A stretch of DNA of 63,804 nt, taken from contig MAAS01000003.1 of assembly GCA_002162755.1 (NCBI GenBank), positions 1 to 63,804 on the forward strand, in the 5' to 3' direction. The notes under the pieces are model-generated. The model saw nothing but the letters and a program-made list of their open reading frames with translations, was not told the DNA's origin and searched no databases. The position numbers and the translations under genes were made by a program. This document shows positions 27,841 to 36,343 of this stretch, in pieces. The stretch is from Gammaproteobacteria bacterium 50_400_T64. Its GTDB lineage: Bacteria; Pseudomonadota; Gammaproteobacteria; Pseudomonadales; Porticoccaceae. Within the stretch, counting starts at the first letter, position 1; each line of letters begins with the position of its first letter.

Positions 27841-28369
27841 AATTTACTCCTCAATACTGGTTTTAAATCTACATAATTCAATGAGTACGACCTCATTGGC
27901 CGTGCCGTAATCTAACATGGAGCAACCATATTGTCATCGCAGCCAGAATGACATTAAGTAGCAAGGTCTTGTCAGCAGACCAGCCACAGGACAGGATCAT
28001 CTGGCCTGCGGCAAGCTACCTGTAAAACAATAACTAAAAGAAAAAGAAGGATGACAGTTGATGGCGAACGACCCAATGACCTCTATAGCCGTAGCCTTTG
28101 ACATAACCCCCTCAACCTTACGGCAATAGGCAACGACCTCAATGGTTATTCTCGGGGACGCTTTATTCGCAGTCTCACCACTCAGATAAAAGCCTATATC
28201 GAGAAATATTTTTCACCACCCAGCACCACGTATTCGCGAGATGATTGAGGCCATACCCGCTATTTAAGCCAACTGGCACCAGATCTAAGCCTTGAGGTTT
28301 CGCCCCCTCGAGTAACGCGCTGAACGGGGAAGGAAATTGGAACAAACATTGAGGACTAATTTTTGGCAT
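27841..28369. other. long intergenic region without a supported gene
   Basis: About 530 bp between the SDR start and a terminator at 28370-28403. A short frame starting ATG near 28061 after an AAGAAGGATG-like site ends after 22 codons, and a 64-codon minus-strand frame at 28175-28369 runs into the terminator. Neither resembles a known protein. The stretch could be a decayed gene, but I cannot name one. Confidence 0.45.
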
Positions 28370-28403
28370 AAAAAAAGCCGCTAGCAGTCAAACCACTAGC
28401 GGC
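28370..28403 (-). terminator. rho-independent terminator of the 241-aa membrane protein gene
   Basis: On the minus strand an 8-bp stem, GCCGCTAG with CTAGCGGC (arms 28403-28396 and 28384-28377), is followed by seven T residues (28376-28370). It starts 15 bp after the stop codon at 28418. Confidence 0.92.
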
Positions 28404-28417
28404 CGAAACACCGAAAA

Positions 28418-29143
28418 CTATTCCTGAATCAAAGATCCCTCAGCGTCAACGCCGAAAATATCACGATACAATATCCCCAGCATCACAACCATCATCGGGT
28501 AGGTCCAGATAAGGCCAATACCAAAGGGTATAGCACTGATCATTACAAGAATGCCCATAATCAAAAAGAGAAAAAACAACTTAAACCAATGGCTGGTTAC
28601 CGCTTTTCGAGAGGTTTCCATTGCCTCCCAAATACCGAGGTTTTTTTCTACCACCAGTGGTACGGCAAACATATAGGCCAACGATAAATAAATACCGGGA
28701 ATAATCAGCAGAATAAAGCCAATAGCCACCAGAATTGACATCAACACCGCAACCCCGAGCAAAGGCAAAGTATATGAAAAATAGCCAAACACGCTTTTGT
28801 AGCTCAGTGGTAAATCCACCGAGCGTTCAATACCCAACATCACAATACCCGCCATAAACGGATACATCACGGCCATCATCACAAGCTGTATGATCAGTGG
28901 CATTAGCATCCCAGCACCCGTTTCTCCGTTACCAAAGAGCAAAGCACTACCACCACCAACAACAGTAGCCAAAATTAGTACCACTACAAAAAATATTGCC
29001 CCTGCCGCCCAGAAAGACCCTTTTATGCCACTGGTCTTTTCCCAGGCCTCACTCAGTACAACCCCGATACTAAAGTCATAATCTGTCGTCTCAGTATCAA
29101 CTGCTATTGATACGGTATTTGAATCATTGCTTGAATTATCCAT
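28418..29143 (-). CDS. multi-pass inner-membrane protein of unknown function
   Basis: A 241-residue protein with about five or six transmembrane segments, for example FFVVVLILATVVGGGSALLF, MLMPLIIQLVMMAVMYPFMA, LLGVAVLMSILVAIGFILLI and LFFLFLIMGILVMISAIPFG. The IIPGIYLSLAYMFAVPLVVE and WEAMETSRKAVTSHW pieces resemble the DUF975/glycerophosphodiester phosphodiesterase membrane domain group. The longest frame starts at 29242, but the ATG at 29143 (MDNSSNDSN) is preferred because the extra 33 residues have no ribosome-binding site and unusual composition. The ribosome-binding site is weak in both cases. Function unknown. Confidence 0.75.
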   Translation of the reverse strand: MDNSSNDSNTVSIAVDTETTDYDFSIGVVLSEAWEKTSGIKGSFWAAGAIFFVVVLILATVVGGGSALLFGNGETGAGMLMPLIIQLVMMAVMYPFMAGIVMLGIERSVDLPLSYKSVFGYFSYTLPLLGVAVLMSILVAIGFILLIIPGIYLSLAYMFAVPLVVEKNLGIWEAMETSRKAVTSHWFKLFFLFLIMGILVMISAIPFGIGLIWTYPMMVVMLGILYRDIFGVDAEGSLIQE

Positions 29144-29355
29144 AGCCACGCGGTGCCATTCCTTATGTTGATTAGCCAACTGTAGTAAACAATAGGCATT
29201 CAGAGAATATATCCTTGTAATATGCTTTACAGAAAAGCGCATAAAAGATACTTGAAAGTAAAAAACAACTCAATCAGCAACCCTGTTTGCTGTTGAGTAG
29301 TGAGTATCGACTCACACAACCATCAACAAACAAATACTTTATATAAACTCCCTAT

Positions 29356-29389
29356 AGTAAAAGGGCGCATAAATATGCACCCTTTTACT
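29356..29389. terminator. inverted repeat, possible terminator of the 184-aa gene
   Basis: AGTAAAAGGGCGCAT (29356-29370) pairs with ATGCACCCTTTTACT (29375-29389), one mismatch, 4-nt loop. It lies 29 bp past the stop of the minus-strand gene at 29418. The T-rich arm could serve as the tract, but no separate T-run follows. Confidence 0.5.
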
Positions 29390-29417
29390 TAACAATAGTT
29401 TGTCTATCTATGGATAA

Positions 29418-29972
29418 TCATGGCGCCCAGCGAATGAATCTCTGAAATTGATTCTGCCAGCCAATAAGCCAGTGGGGTGTAGAGCTGCCAATACCTGCAG
29501 GCTTCAAACCTCGATGACGACCGGTTACACCCTGTAGCACGGGTAACTGACGTTCATTGACATCAACAAAAAACACATGCCAGCCCTGAGACAATACCTC
29601 CTCAAACTGTTTAAACTGAACATTGGGCATCTGAAAACCAAGGAAGCCGCCCTCCCACGTGCAAAAACCCAGTAAAACAATCGACAGAAACACAAAGGGT
29701 AACCAACCTACATTTTCCGTTGCCGATGAATAATGGGCGAAAAGCAGAACAGCTACTGCCGCGATCACACCGAGTAAGGCACCTCTTAAAGCAGAGCGCA
29801 CGACATCGGTTCGCATAAAAGCATGCACTTCATGTAAATCACGACGCGCCACCCCGCCATCATCCTTACTCAACACATGAATTTGCGCGGTAGTTACACC
29901 GGCATTTTCAAGTTCCTTTTCAACCACACCCATGTCATCGAGATCACCACTTATAAAAAAATATCGATCCAT
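29418..29972 (-). CDS. two-TM membrane protein of unknown function
   Basis: A 184-residue protein. Residues 1-55 form a small soluble domain (MDRYFFISGDLDDMGVVEKE) of ACT-like appearance; residues about 63-85 (ALLGVIAAVAVLLFAHYSS) and 90-108 (WLPFVFLSIVLLGFCTWEGG) are two membrane segments around a short loop; a second soluble part follows (FKQFEEVLSQGWHVFFVDVN). Similar proteins carry the misleading name 'NAD/FAD-utilizing enzyme apparently involved in cell division'. The ribosome-binding site AAAAGGGGATAAATA is strong. It has no operon partner. Real gene, unknown role. Confidence 0.78.
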   Translation of the reverse strand: MDRYFFISGDLDDMGVVEKELENAGVTTAQIHVLSKDDGGVARRDLHEVHAFMRTDVVRSALRGALLGVIAAVAVLLFAHYSSATENVGWLPFVFLSIVLLGFCTWEGGFLGFQMPNVQFKQFEEVLSQGWHVFFVDVNERQLPVLQGVTGRHRGLKPAGIGSSTPHWLIGWQNQFQRFIRWAP

Positions 29973-30271
29973 TATTTATCCCCTTTTTATTTTCAAACAC
30001 CCTGTAAAATTCAGCATTCACTTGAGTGTAGTTCAGCCATTCAATGATTGCTGGAGCGGGAGAATAAAGGCATAGACAAAATAATTATCAGCAGAGGTCG
30101 TAGTTATGACACTCACTTTAAATTAGTAAAAATAGGCGGCAATAATAAAAATTTTAGGGAGAAACAAATTCGAGCTATAAAACGGAATAAATAAATTTAT
30201 ATGAAATTGTAAAACAAATATCACCCGTGCTTACAGCCCCTCACAGAGAAGGACTGCAGGCAATTTAATGA
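29973..30271. other. AT-rich intergenic region
   Basis: About 300 bp between the promoter side of the 184-aa gene and the end of the DUF3501 gene, both on the minus strand. It has runs of A and T but I saw no terminator stem after DUF3501 and no ORF worth calling. Confidence 0.45.
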
Positions 30272-30871
30272 TCAGTTAATGGAAACATCATCGAGATCAC
30301 TTGCCAAAGAAAGGCTCACTTCAGGCGCTACTGTCACGGGTGGCAGAGGATAATTGGCATGGTCGATACCCATTTGTAGTTGCCCTCCGCTCTTCAAACC
30401 GGCAACCATCGTGGCGCTTAACTCAAAACGCATAAAGTGCACAGCAGATGTTTTAACGTCGTTCTGTCGATCCATATCTTCGTCGGCAATGGCATAGACT
30501 TTGGCCGACTCACCCACCTGAACCCAGACTTTGTCTTCGATCCCCAGCAGGCGACCAAGTGCGATGGCGCGCTCTTCAGGATCGGTATACTCAAGCATAA
30601 AAGTCGCCTTCCAATTACTGCCATCACCAATCAGGGGGTTATAAGCATCAAGCTCTTCCTGAATGGCAGCCGCTTCAAAGATTTTTTCAATGCGCAGCAT
30701 TTCCTGAATTTGATAACGAATGGTTGTCTGGTCTTCAAAATACAAACGGGCGTGATCACCCAGGGCCACCTGACGGTTTTTCTTATGAGCCATTACCTCA
30801 CTTCGAAATTGAATGCGGCGCTCGGAATACTCTTCTAGCGACCATAAATCTTCTCTACTTAACTTCTTCAT
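30272..30871 (-). CDS. DUF3501 family protein
   Basis: A 199-residue cytoplasmic protein. It matches the DUF3501 family (MKKLSREDLWSLEEYSERR, RQVALGDHARLYFEDQTTIR, RYQIQEMLRIEKIFE, LIGDGSNWKATFMLEY). The family has no assigned activity. It follows the Fe-S oxidoreductase gene after 9 bp with an AGGAG site, so it is tightly coupled to it, and rubrerythrin is two genes upstream. The trio recurs in proteobacteria from general knowledge, pointing to a joint function in peroxide or oxygen response (inference). Confidence 0.9.
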   Translation of the reverse strand: MKKLSREDLWSLEEYSERRIQFRSEVMAHKKNRQVALGDHARLYFEDQTTIRYQIQEMLRIEKIFEAAAIQEELDAYNPLIGDGSNWKATFMLEYTDPEERAIALGRLLGIEDKVWVQVGESAKVYAIADEDMDRQNDVKTSAVHFMRFELSATMVAGLKSGGQLQMGIDHANYPLPPVTVAPEVSLSLASDLDDVSIN

Positions 30872-30880
30872 TGACTACTC

Positions 30881-32203
30881 CTAAATACCGTAGGCCATGC
30901 GTAACAACGTCATGGGATGTTCGGGTTTTTCACCAGTATCAGCCAGATCAGCAATATGGGCAGCCGCCATCGGACAATCGCTGGACAAGTGCTCTGACTT
31001 CAATGCATTCACTTTACGTACTACCGGGCGGGCAATTTTTACCGCTTTATCGTAGGTTTCTTCTTTGACGGCGTAGGTACCATCATGACCGGAGCAGCGC
31101 TGTTGAGGGTGTATCGTGGTGTCGGGCACTAACGCCAAAATATCGCGGGTTTTCATGCCGATGTTTTGCACCCGTAAATGACAGGCGACGTGATAACTAA
31201 TATTGTCCAGACTGCGAACAAACGCAGTATTGAACTCGCCTTTTTTGTGGCGCAGGTGAAGATATTCAAAGGGGTCATAAAAGGCTTCTTTTACCTTTTG
31301 GACGTCCGCATCATCGGGGAACATAAGGGGTAATTCCTGCTTGTACATCAGCACACAGGACGGCACCGGGGCAATCAAGTCAAAGCCCTGATCAACTAAC
31401 TTTGCCAGTACCGGAATATTGACTTCTTTGGCGCGGGCAACGGCCTCGAGATCACCCAGCTCTAACTTGGGCATGCCGCAGCATTGCTCTTTGGGCACCA
31501 GTTCAATATGAATATTGTTGTGCTGAAACACCCGGTAAAAATCTTCACCCAGTTCAGGGCTGTTGTAGTTGCCGTAACAAGTCGCGTACAAAGCCACCTT
31601 ACCGGTCGTTTCACCAACGGCTTTGGGACTAATATTATCACCCATTTTTTTTACCGATTTACGCAAGGTTTTACTGTGATACTGGGGAACAGGCGCATCT
31701 TTGTGTACACCCATGGCCGACTGAAAGGCCTTTCTAAACAGCGTATTACTGTTCAAGGCGTTAACGGTGATATCAACCAGGGGGATAGTCGCAAGCTTGC
31801 CCACGGTATCCGTACTGGTGAGCACCTTGTCGCGGAAAGAGGCACCCTGCTCCTTAAATTTGTGAGCTTTGGCGCGCAGCATTAAATGGGGGAAATCAAT
31901 ATTCCATTCATGGGGAGGCACATAAGGACATTTGCTCATGTAACACATATCACACATAAAGCATTGATCGACAACTTTGTTGTAATCGCCCTTATCAATG
32001 CCATCGACCTCCAGGGTCTCGGACTCATCAACAAGGTCAAACAAGGTCGGGAAGGAATCGCATAAGCTCACACAGCGACGGCAACCGTGGCAAATATCAT
32101 AAACGCGCTCAAGTTCGGTCTCAAGATCTTGCTTATCCCAAAAAGACTCTGACTGCCAGTCGAGTGGATGTCTTGTTGGCGCTTCCAGGCTACCTTCTCG
32201 CAT
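30881..32203 (-). CDS. Fe-S oxidoreductase, GlpC/heterodisulfide-reductase-like
   Basis: A 440-residue protein with an N-terminal pair of [4Fe-4S] ferredoxin motifs, CHGCRRCVSLCDSFP (about 34-48) and CFMCDMCYMSKCP (about 82-94), then a C-terminal region with CCG-type cysteines, ATCYGNY, QCCGMPKLELGD and the divergent CSGHDGTYAV. This matches the GlpC/HdrB-like electron-transfer subunit family. No membrane segment is evident. Its likely partners are the rubrerythrin upstream and the DUF3501 protein downstream; it could pass electrons to the rubrerythrin diiron site, which here lacks its own rubredoxin domain (inference). Strong GGAGGGGA site. Confidence 0.9.
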   Translation of the reverse strand: MREGSLEAPTRHPLDWQSESFWDKQDLETELERVYDICHGCRRCVSLCDSFPTLFDLVDESETLEVDGIDKGDYNKVVDQCFMCDMCYMSKCPYVPPHEWNIDFPHLMLRAKAHKFKEQGASFRDKVLTSTDTVGKLATIPLVDITVNALNSNTLFRKAFQSAMGVHKDAPVPQYHSKTLRKSVKKMGDNISPKAVGETTGKVALYATCYGNYNSPELGEDFYRVFQHNNIHIELVPKEQCCGMPKLELGDLEAVARAKEVNIPVLAKLVDQGFDLIAPVPSCVLMYKQELPLMFPDDADVQKVKEAFYDPFEYLHLRHKKGEFNTAFVRSLDNISYHVACHLRVQNIGMKTRDILALVPDTTIHPQQRCSGHDGTYAVKEETYDKAVKIARPVVRKVNALKSEHLSSDCPMAAAHIADLADTGEKPEHPMTLLRMAYGI

Positions 32204-32252
32204 TTTATTCCCCTCCAGTTACCTATCAAAATTGTGTGTCAATTTGTGCCTT

Positions 32253-32290
32253 AAAAAATACAGGGCCTTGGTGTAACACCAAAGCCCTGT
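32253..32290 (-). terminator. hairpin with T-run between rubrerythrin and Fe-S genes
   Basis: Arms ACAGGGC...GCCCTGT with an inner GGTG/CACC-type continuation (32260-32290, one mismatch, 3-nt loop) followed on the minus strand by TATTTTT (32260-32254). It sits after the rubrerythrin stop, inside what looks like an operon, so it is probably a partial terminator or an mRNA 3'-end stabiliser giving more rubrerythrin than downstream proteins. Confidence 0.8.
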
Positions 32291-32345
32291 AATCGATCAG
32301 TTAAAAACTCGCTAGTATAGAAACCTGGCGAGCCTTAAATTGGTC

Positions 32346-32765
32346 TTAGTCGTCGAGGGTATCGAGCGCTTTCTGGAAACGGTTAGCGTGGCTACGCTCC
32401 GCTTTACCCAGCGTCTCAAACCAGTCGGCAATCTCGTCAAAGCCTTCTTCACGAGCCGTTTTGGTCATGCCGGGGTACATGTCGGTGTACTCGTGAGTCT
32501 CGCCAGCAACCGCTGCTTTCAGGTTATCTGAAGTAGCACCAATTGGTAGGCCAGTAGCAGGATCACCTGTCTCTTCAAGATACTCAAGGTGGCCGTGAGC
32601 ATGTCCAGTTTCACCTTCAGCAGTTGAACGAAAAACAGTAGCAACGTCATTGTAGCCTTCGACATCCGCTTTGGCAGCGAAGTACAAGTAGCGACGGTTA
32701 GCCTGAGATTCACCCGCAAAGGCATCTTTTAAATTCTGTTCGGTTTGAGTGTCTTTAAGTGACAT
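32346..32765 (-). CDS. rubrerythrin-type diiron protein without rubredoxin domain
   Basis: A 139-residue ferritin-like four-helix protein that in characterised relatives reduces hydrogen peroxide. Iron ligands are visible in [43 protein letters not shown] and [15 protein letters not shown]. The C-terminal CX2C rubredoxin domain of classical rubrerythrins is absent, so it needs an outside electron donor. The ATG at 32765 with GGAGAA is chosen over a TTG one codon earlier. It heads the operon with the Fe-S and DUF3501 genes, and a decayed OxyR-like gene faces it. Confidence 0.93.
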   Translation of the reverse strand: MSLKDTQTEQNLKDAFAGESQANRRYLYFAAKADVEGYNDVATVFRSTAEGETGHAHGHLEYLEETGDPATGLPIGATSDNLKAAVAGETHEYTDMYPGMTKTAREEGFDEIADWFETLGKAERSHANRFQKALDTLDD

Positions 32766-32916
32766 CAAGATTCTCCTTTTTCAGTTGTTATTCAGAGATA
32801 AAGCTTTTGTGTAGCTTTATCAGCATACCAGCTCTTTAATGAACTTGCGGCACAATATCCGCCTGACCTACGATCGGTAAAATGAATTTTTTGATAGTAA
32901 CTGATCGCTTTTTTCA

Positions 32917-33603
32917 ATGGCATCACACCCCACTCTAAAACAACTCCGCTGCCTTTTTACCGTGGCGCAAAGCCTGTATTTTGGCAAGGCGGCCGAAGCC
33001 TATTTTGTCACTCGATCAACCCTACAGTGCAGGTATTAATAAACTCGAACAAGCCCTAGTTGCTGTCCTGCTTGAACGCAGTAATAAGTAGGTGTACTGA
33101 TCGATATGGATCCCAAAGTTGTTGCGCGCCAACCGTATAATTTCAGTGAAATCGAAGCCTTAAAAGAAGACGTAGTCAAAGCTCGAACCCCTCTCAGTAA
33201 CTCAGTGCGAATTGGCACATCCCGGCAATCGCATCTTTTATTCTCCCCTAGTTACTACCCAACCTGTACACGAGGATTTATCAGAAAACCTGGCCAGCTT
33301 ACTGCTGCAAAGCGAACTTGACGTACTGTTTTACCAGCCCTGAGTTTTGATGCAACGAGCCTGCACACCATCGTACCCATGGTGGCCAACGGGTTGGGGA
33401 TTTTACTACCGCCTGAAATGGCACTGAATGAGGGTATATTGTCAGGCACAAAAAGTGTCTCAACAAAAGAGTTTACGGAGAGTGTTATATGGCGTGAAAT
33501 TTAACTTTTATGGCGCGAAAGCCCCAGAGACAGTGAATACCGCCTGCTTGGTGAGTACTTTAAAACAACATCTCTTCCGAATGAAACCATACATCCGGGC
33601 TAG
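32917..33603 (+). pseudogene. decayed OxyR-like LysR-family regulator
   Basis: The start MASHPTLKQLRCLFTVAQSL reads as a LysR/OxyR helix-turn-helix. A one-base insertion near 33025 shifts the frame; the next frame gives AGINKLEQALVAVLLERSNK and a stop. Further pieces appear in shifting frames: EIEALKEDVVKARTPLSNSV (about 33135-33210), LSENLASLLLQSELDVLFYQ, SLHTIVPMVANGLGILLPPE (about 33359-33418) and a tail ending LPNETIHPG with TAG at 33601-33603. At least four frame changes or stops rule out function. Much of the effector domain also seems deleted. OxyR homologs normally activate peroxide genes; this one lies divergent to rubrerythrin. Confidence 0.85.
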
Positions 33604-33650
33604 CTGAAATAGCCCAACCCGGATAGGTTGTTCAACAAGAGAACTATTAT

Positions 33651-33686
33651 TGGAACCGTTGAAAATAGTGGAACCCTTGAAAAACT
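33651..33686. repeat. imperfect 18-bp tandem duplication
   Basis: TGGAACCGTTGAAAATAG (33651-33668) is followed directly by TGGAACCCTTGAAAAACT (33669-33686). The first 15 bases differ at one position. It reaches the stop codon of the cold-shock gene. Confidence 0.75.
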
Positions 33687-33891
33687 ACAGAGGTGTTACA
33701 TTTTCCGCCTGTGGACCCTTTTGACCATCGGTCACATCAAACTCAACGCGCTGGCCTTCATTGAGTGATTTAAAACCATCACCAACAATAGAGCGAAAAT
33801 GAACAAAAACATCGGGACCGTTTTCTTGCTCGATAAAACCGTAACCTTTATCAGCGTTAAACCATTTTACCGTACCAGTTGCACTAGACAT
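33685..33891 (-). CDS. cold-shock domain protein (CspA family)
   Basis: A 68-residue single-stranded nucleic-acid-binding OB-fold protein. RNP1 (KGYGFIEQ) and RNP2 (VFVHF) are both present in [20 protein letters not shown] and [17 protein letters not shown]. One aromatic position typical of strongly cold-induced members is kept. It has an unusually long upstream region and a hairpin (33911-33931) just before the ribosome-binding site, compatible with post-transcriptional control. Whether it is cold-induced or constitutive cannot be told from the sequence. Confidence 0.95.
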   Translation of the reverse strand: MSSATGTVKWFNADKGYGFIEQENGPDVFVHFRSIVGDGFKSLNEGQRVEFDVTDGQKGPQAENVTPL

Positions 33892-34324
33892 ATTCTAAAA
33901 CCTTTTTAAGTTTTACTCTTTAGGAGTAAAAAACTGTTTATTTAAGCCGTTGTCAGGCTGTCCTTAGCCGTTAAACGCAATCTTTATTGATGACTAGTAA
34001 TCGAACAATAAATAAAAAAATCACAATTCCAGTCACAAGAAAAGTTATATTTTCAGGCTGCATTCACTATATATGAAAAAATACACATGTAAACCAACAT
34101 TTAAGGTAAAAAAACAAGACTAAAACCCCGCCGACTTTGTATCTTACAAGTAATAAAAACGTAGCATTTGTCCGTATAAATACAGTGCTTTAATCGCAAG
34201 CAATGAACAAAAAAAGCCAGCTAAATCCTACATATTAAGTCCACTTTCGTGACAATAATGTGACAACGGACAAGCGAGGCACTAGCGTTTTTTATGGCGT
34301 CATAACAAAATGCCTAGCCCTGAA
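33892..34324. other. long upstream region of the cold-shock gene
   Basis: About 430 bp, AT-rich, between csp and the VOC gene, both on the minus strand. It most likely contains the csp promoter and a long 5' leader as is usual for CspA-type genes. Apart from the hairpin at 33911-33931 I could not identify a cold-box element with confidence. No ORF of note. Confidence 0.5.
33911..33931 (-). promoter_or_regulatory. leader hairpin upstream of the cold-shock gene
   Basis: TTTTACTC (33911-33918) and GAGTAAAA (33924-33931) form an 8-bp stem with a 5-nt loop, ending about 20 nt before the csp start codon. On the minus strand it would form in the mRNA leader and leave the AAGG site free. Confidence 0.45.
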
Positions 34325-35176
34325 CTACTCGGCTTCAATGCGAATTAAAGCACCAAATGTCGCTTGCTGATCCACCTCTAGCACATTGTCGGAGTCGGCA
34401 GAAACACTCACCTTCAGCCCCCGCTCAATAAGCATCTTCTGAGTCGCAGGCACGTCACTGGTCTGCAGTACCAACGCATACATACCCTCTCGCCGCTTGT
34501 CCAAAAACGCGGCAATGGCATTGGCGAAGGGACGAGCGGGATCATCGACCGCCACTAGCTCTATCACCCCACCGGATGCCGGACGGCAAATCGCCGAACG
34601 CACACCACGTTCAGTATCGCGCTGGGTTTCGTCCATCGCCATATTAAACTGATTGCCGTAGGCCTCGACGGCGTGATCCAGGTCTTCCACCGCGATGATG
34701 ACGCGACTAACACCCGACACACGCGGGCCGACGCGCTTGTCAACTGGCCCCTTATATTGAGCGTTGAAAGAGTCCACCGGGTAAACACGAATCAACACGC
34801 CATGGGTCGAACTGGGGTGAACATCTCGGCCAAAAGCCCCAGGCATTAGGGGCATGACATTAAGGCCCCGCTCCGCCAGCACTTCGGCCTCCTCGTCAGG
34901 AATGGGAGCTTCTAGCATGAGGGCAAAGAGCCCTTCACCCCGGCGGTCGAGAAAGCCTTGCAGACTCTTACTCAGCGGCGTATTCGGGTCAACGGGAGAC
35001 ATTAGTTCGATATTACTGCCACCCTCCGGCACACACATACCCAGCGCCGCACCGTATTCAGAGGCACTACTTTTCGACAAATCAATAACGGGCATACCGA
35101 ACTTATCTCTAAATAAATTCACAACAGCGGGATAATCATGGACAGCAATAGCAATGCGAGGCATACCTGTAATCAT
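34325..35176 (-). CDS. two-domain VOC (glyoxalase/dioxygenase) family protein
   Basis: A 283-residue protein made of two vicinal-oxygen-chelate modules, about 5-135 (IAIAVHDYPAVVNLFRDKFG) and 152-280 (GVSRVIIAVEDLDHAVEAYG). Each has the beta-alpha-beta-beta-beta pattern. The usual metal His at the start of beta-1 is absent in the second module (VIIAVEDLDHA), so catalytic metal binding is doubtful. Members range from dioxygenases to lyases and binding proteins. It is monocistronic; the divergent neighbour is a UbiA-type prenyltransferase. Substrate unknown. Confidence 0.8.
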   Translation of the reverse strand: MITGMPRIAIAVHDYPAVVNLFRDKFGMPVIDLSKSSASEYGAALGMCVPEGGSNIELMSPVDPNTPLSKSLQGFLDRRGEGLFALMLEAPIPDEEAEVLAERGLNVMPLMPGAFGRDVHPSSTHGVLIRVYPVDSFNAQYKGPVDKRVGPRVSGVSRVIIAVEDLDHAVEAYGNQFNMAMDETQRDTERGVRSAICRPASGGVIELVAVDDPARPFANAIAAFLDKRREGMYALVLQTSDVPATQKMLIERGLKVSVSADSDNVLEVDQQATFGALIRIEAE

Positions 35177-35334
35177 TGGGTTTCTCCATTTGAAGGGTTA
35201 TTAATTATTTGGATTGAATTGACGGGGTATTTTAGAACAAGGGTTTTTTAACAGCTCTATTACCTACATTTACTATGTGCAGAAAAGACCTCAAGCCGTT
35301 AATATACACGCTCAACTGAGAGCTTAAAGCGAAT

Positions 35335-36225
35335 ATGGCCTTAAACGTTCTACTTCAGACATTTCGCCCCTCATTCCTTATCCTCACTCCCGTTTGTGTT
35401 TTTCTGGGTTTCAGCACTGCATTCACCGCACAAACACCGATAAATATTTTGTCAGTAGCACTCATATTGATCGGGGCTATATCCGCCCATATCAGTGTCA
35501 ATACATTGAATGAATACGCTGATTATAAAAGCGGTCTCGATTTTTTAACGGTAAAAACAGCTTTCAGTGGCGGCAGTGGTGCATTACCTGAGCAACCAAA
35601 AATGGCCGCTGCAGTCCTCTTTTCTGGACTTTTAACGCTGTCACTAACGATTGGCATTGGCCTCTATTTTATTCAGACCTATGGCATTCACATCTTGCCT
35701 ATGGGTTTAATCGGCACCCTCCTTATCATTAGTTATACGCCCTGGATCAATCGCTCACCTCTTTTATGCCTCATTGCACCCGGTCTGGGCTTCGGCGTAT
35801 TAATGGTTGTCGGTACTCACGTATTGATCAGCGACTCCTTCACGATCCTGCCCTGGCTCGTGTCCCTTACCCCCTTTTGCTTGATAAACAACCTTCTTTT
35901 ATTGAACCAATATCCCGACATCGATGCCGATAAGAGCGTGGGGCGAAAAACCTTCCCTATCGCCTACGGCACTCGAAAAAGCAGCCAGGCTTATGCGGGT
36001 TTTATACTAGTCGCGTATTCATTAATTGTGTTACTTGTGATGACAGGAGAGCTACCTGAACTTTGTCTAATTGCCGTAGCGCCATTAATACTTTCATTGT
36101 ATGCACTGACGGGTGCATATCGGCATTCTTCCCAAATTGGCCAGCACCCAAAATACCTTGCAAGTAATGTCGCCGCAGCAATATTGACGCCATTATTACT
36201 TGCCGTCTCAATTATTGCTGGTTGA
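35335..36225 (+). CDS. UbiA-family prenyltransferase (MenA-like)
   Basis: A 296-residue inner-membrane protein with about eight or nine hydrophobic segments. The two Asp-rich motifs of the superfamily are clear: NEYADYKSGLD (about 61-71) and NQYPDIDADKSVG (about 193-205), followed by RKTFPIAYGTRKSS. The motif spelling is closer to MenA/1,4-dihydroxy-2-naphthoate prenyltransferases than to UbiA. No men genes are in the window, so a role in menaquinone is not shown and another aromatic acceptor is possible. Located just upstream of DUF2058 on the same strand, 118 bp apart. Confidence 0.85.
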   Translation: MALNVLLQTFRPSFLILTPVCVFLGFSTAFTAQTPINILSVALILIGAISAHISVNTLNEYADYKSGLDFLTVKTAFSGGSGALPEQPKMAAAVLFSGLLTLSLTIGIGLYFIQTYGIHILPMGLIGTLLIISYTPWINRSPLLCLIAPGLGFGVLMVVGTHVLISDSFTILPWLVSLTPFCLINNLLLLNQYPDIDADKSVGRKTFPIAYGTRKSSQAYAGFILVAYSLIVLLVMTGELPELCLIAVAPLILSLYALTGAYRHSSQIGQHPKYLASNVAAAILTPLLLAVSIIAG

Positions 36226-36343
36226 AATCAACCTCGCTGTTCCGGGCAGATATTGAAATATTCACGCCGTAAATGAATGTGTATTAGAAAAAGTGTAGCA
36301 ATCTCAATTACAATGGCTAGCCCCGTCCCCGCTTTGAGTTCAC

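Noticed and set aside
28175..28369. 64-codon minus-strand frame
   Set aside because: It starts within a canonical terminator T-run, so transcription from upstream would stop before it; composition looks random.
32905..32925. OxyR operator in the rubrerythrin-pseudogene gap
   Set aside because: GATAGTAACTGATCG hints at an ATAG-type element, but the four-part spacing of an OxyR site is not met.
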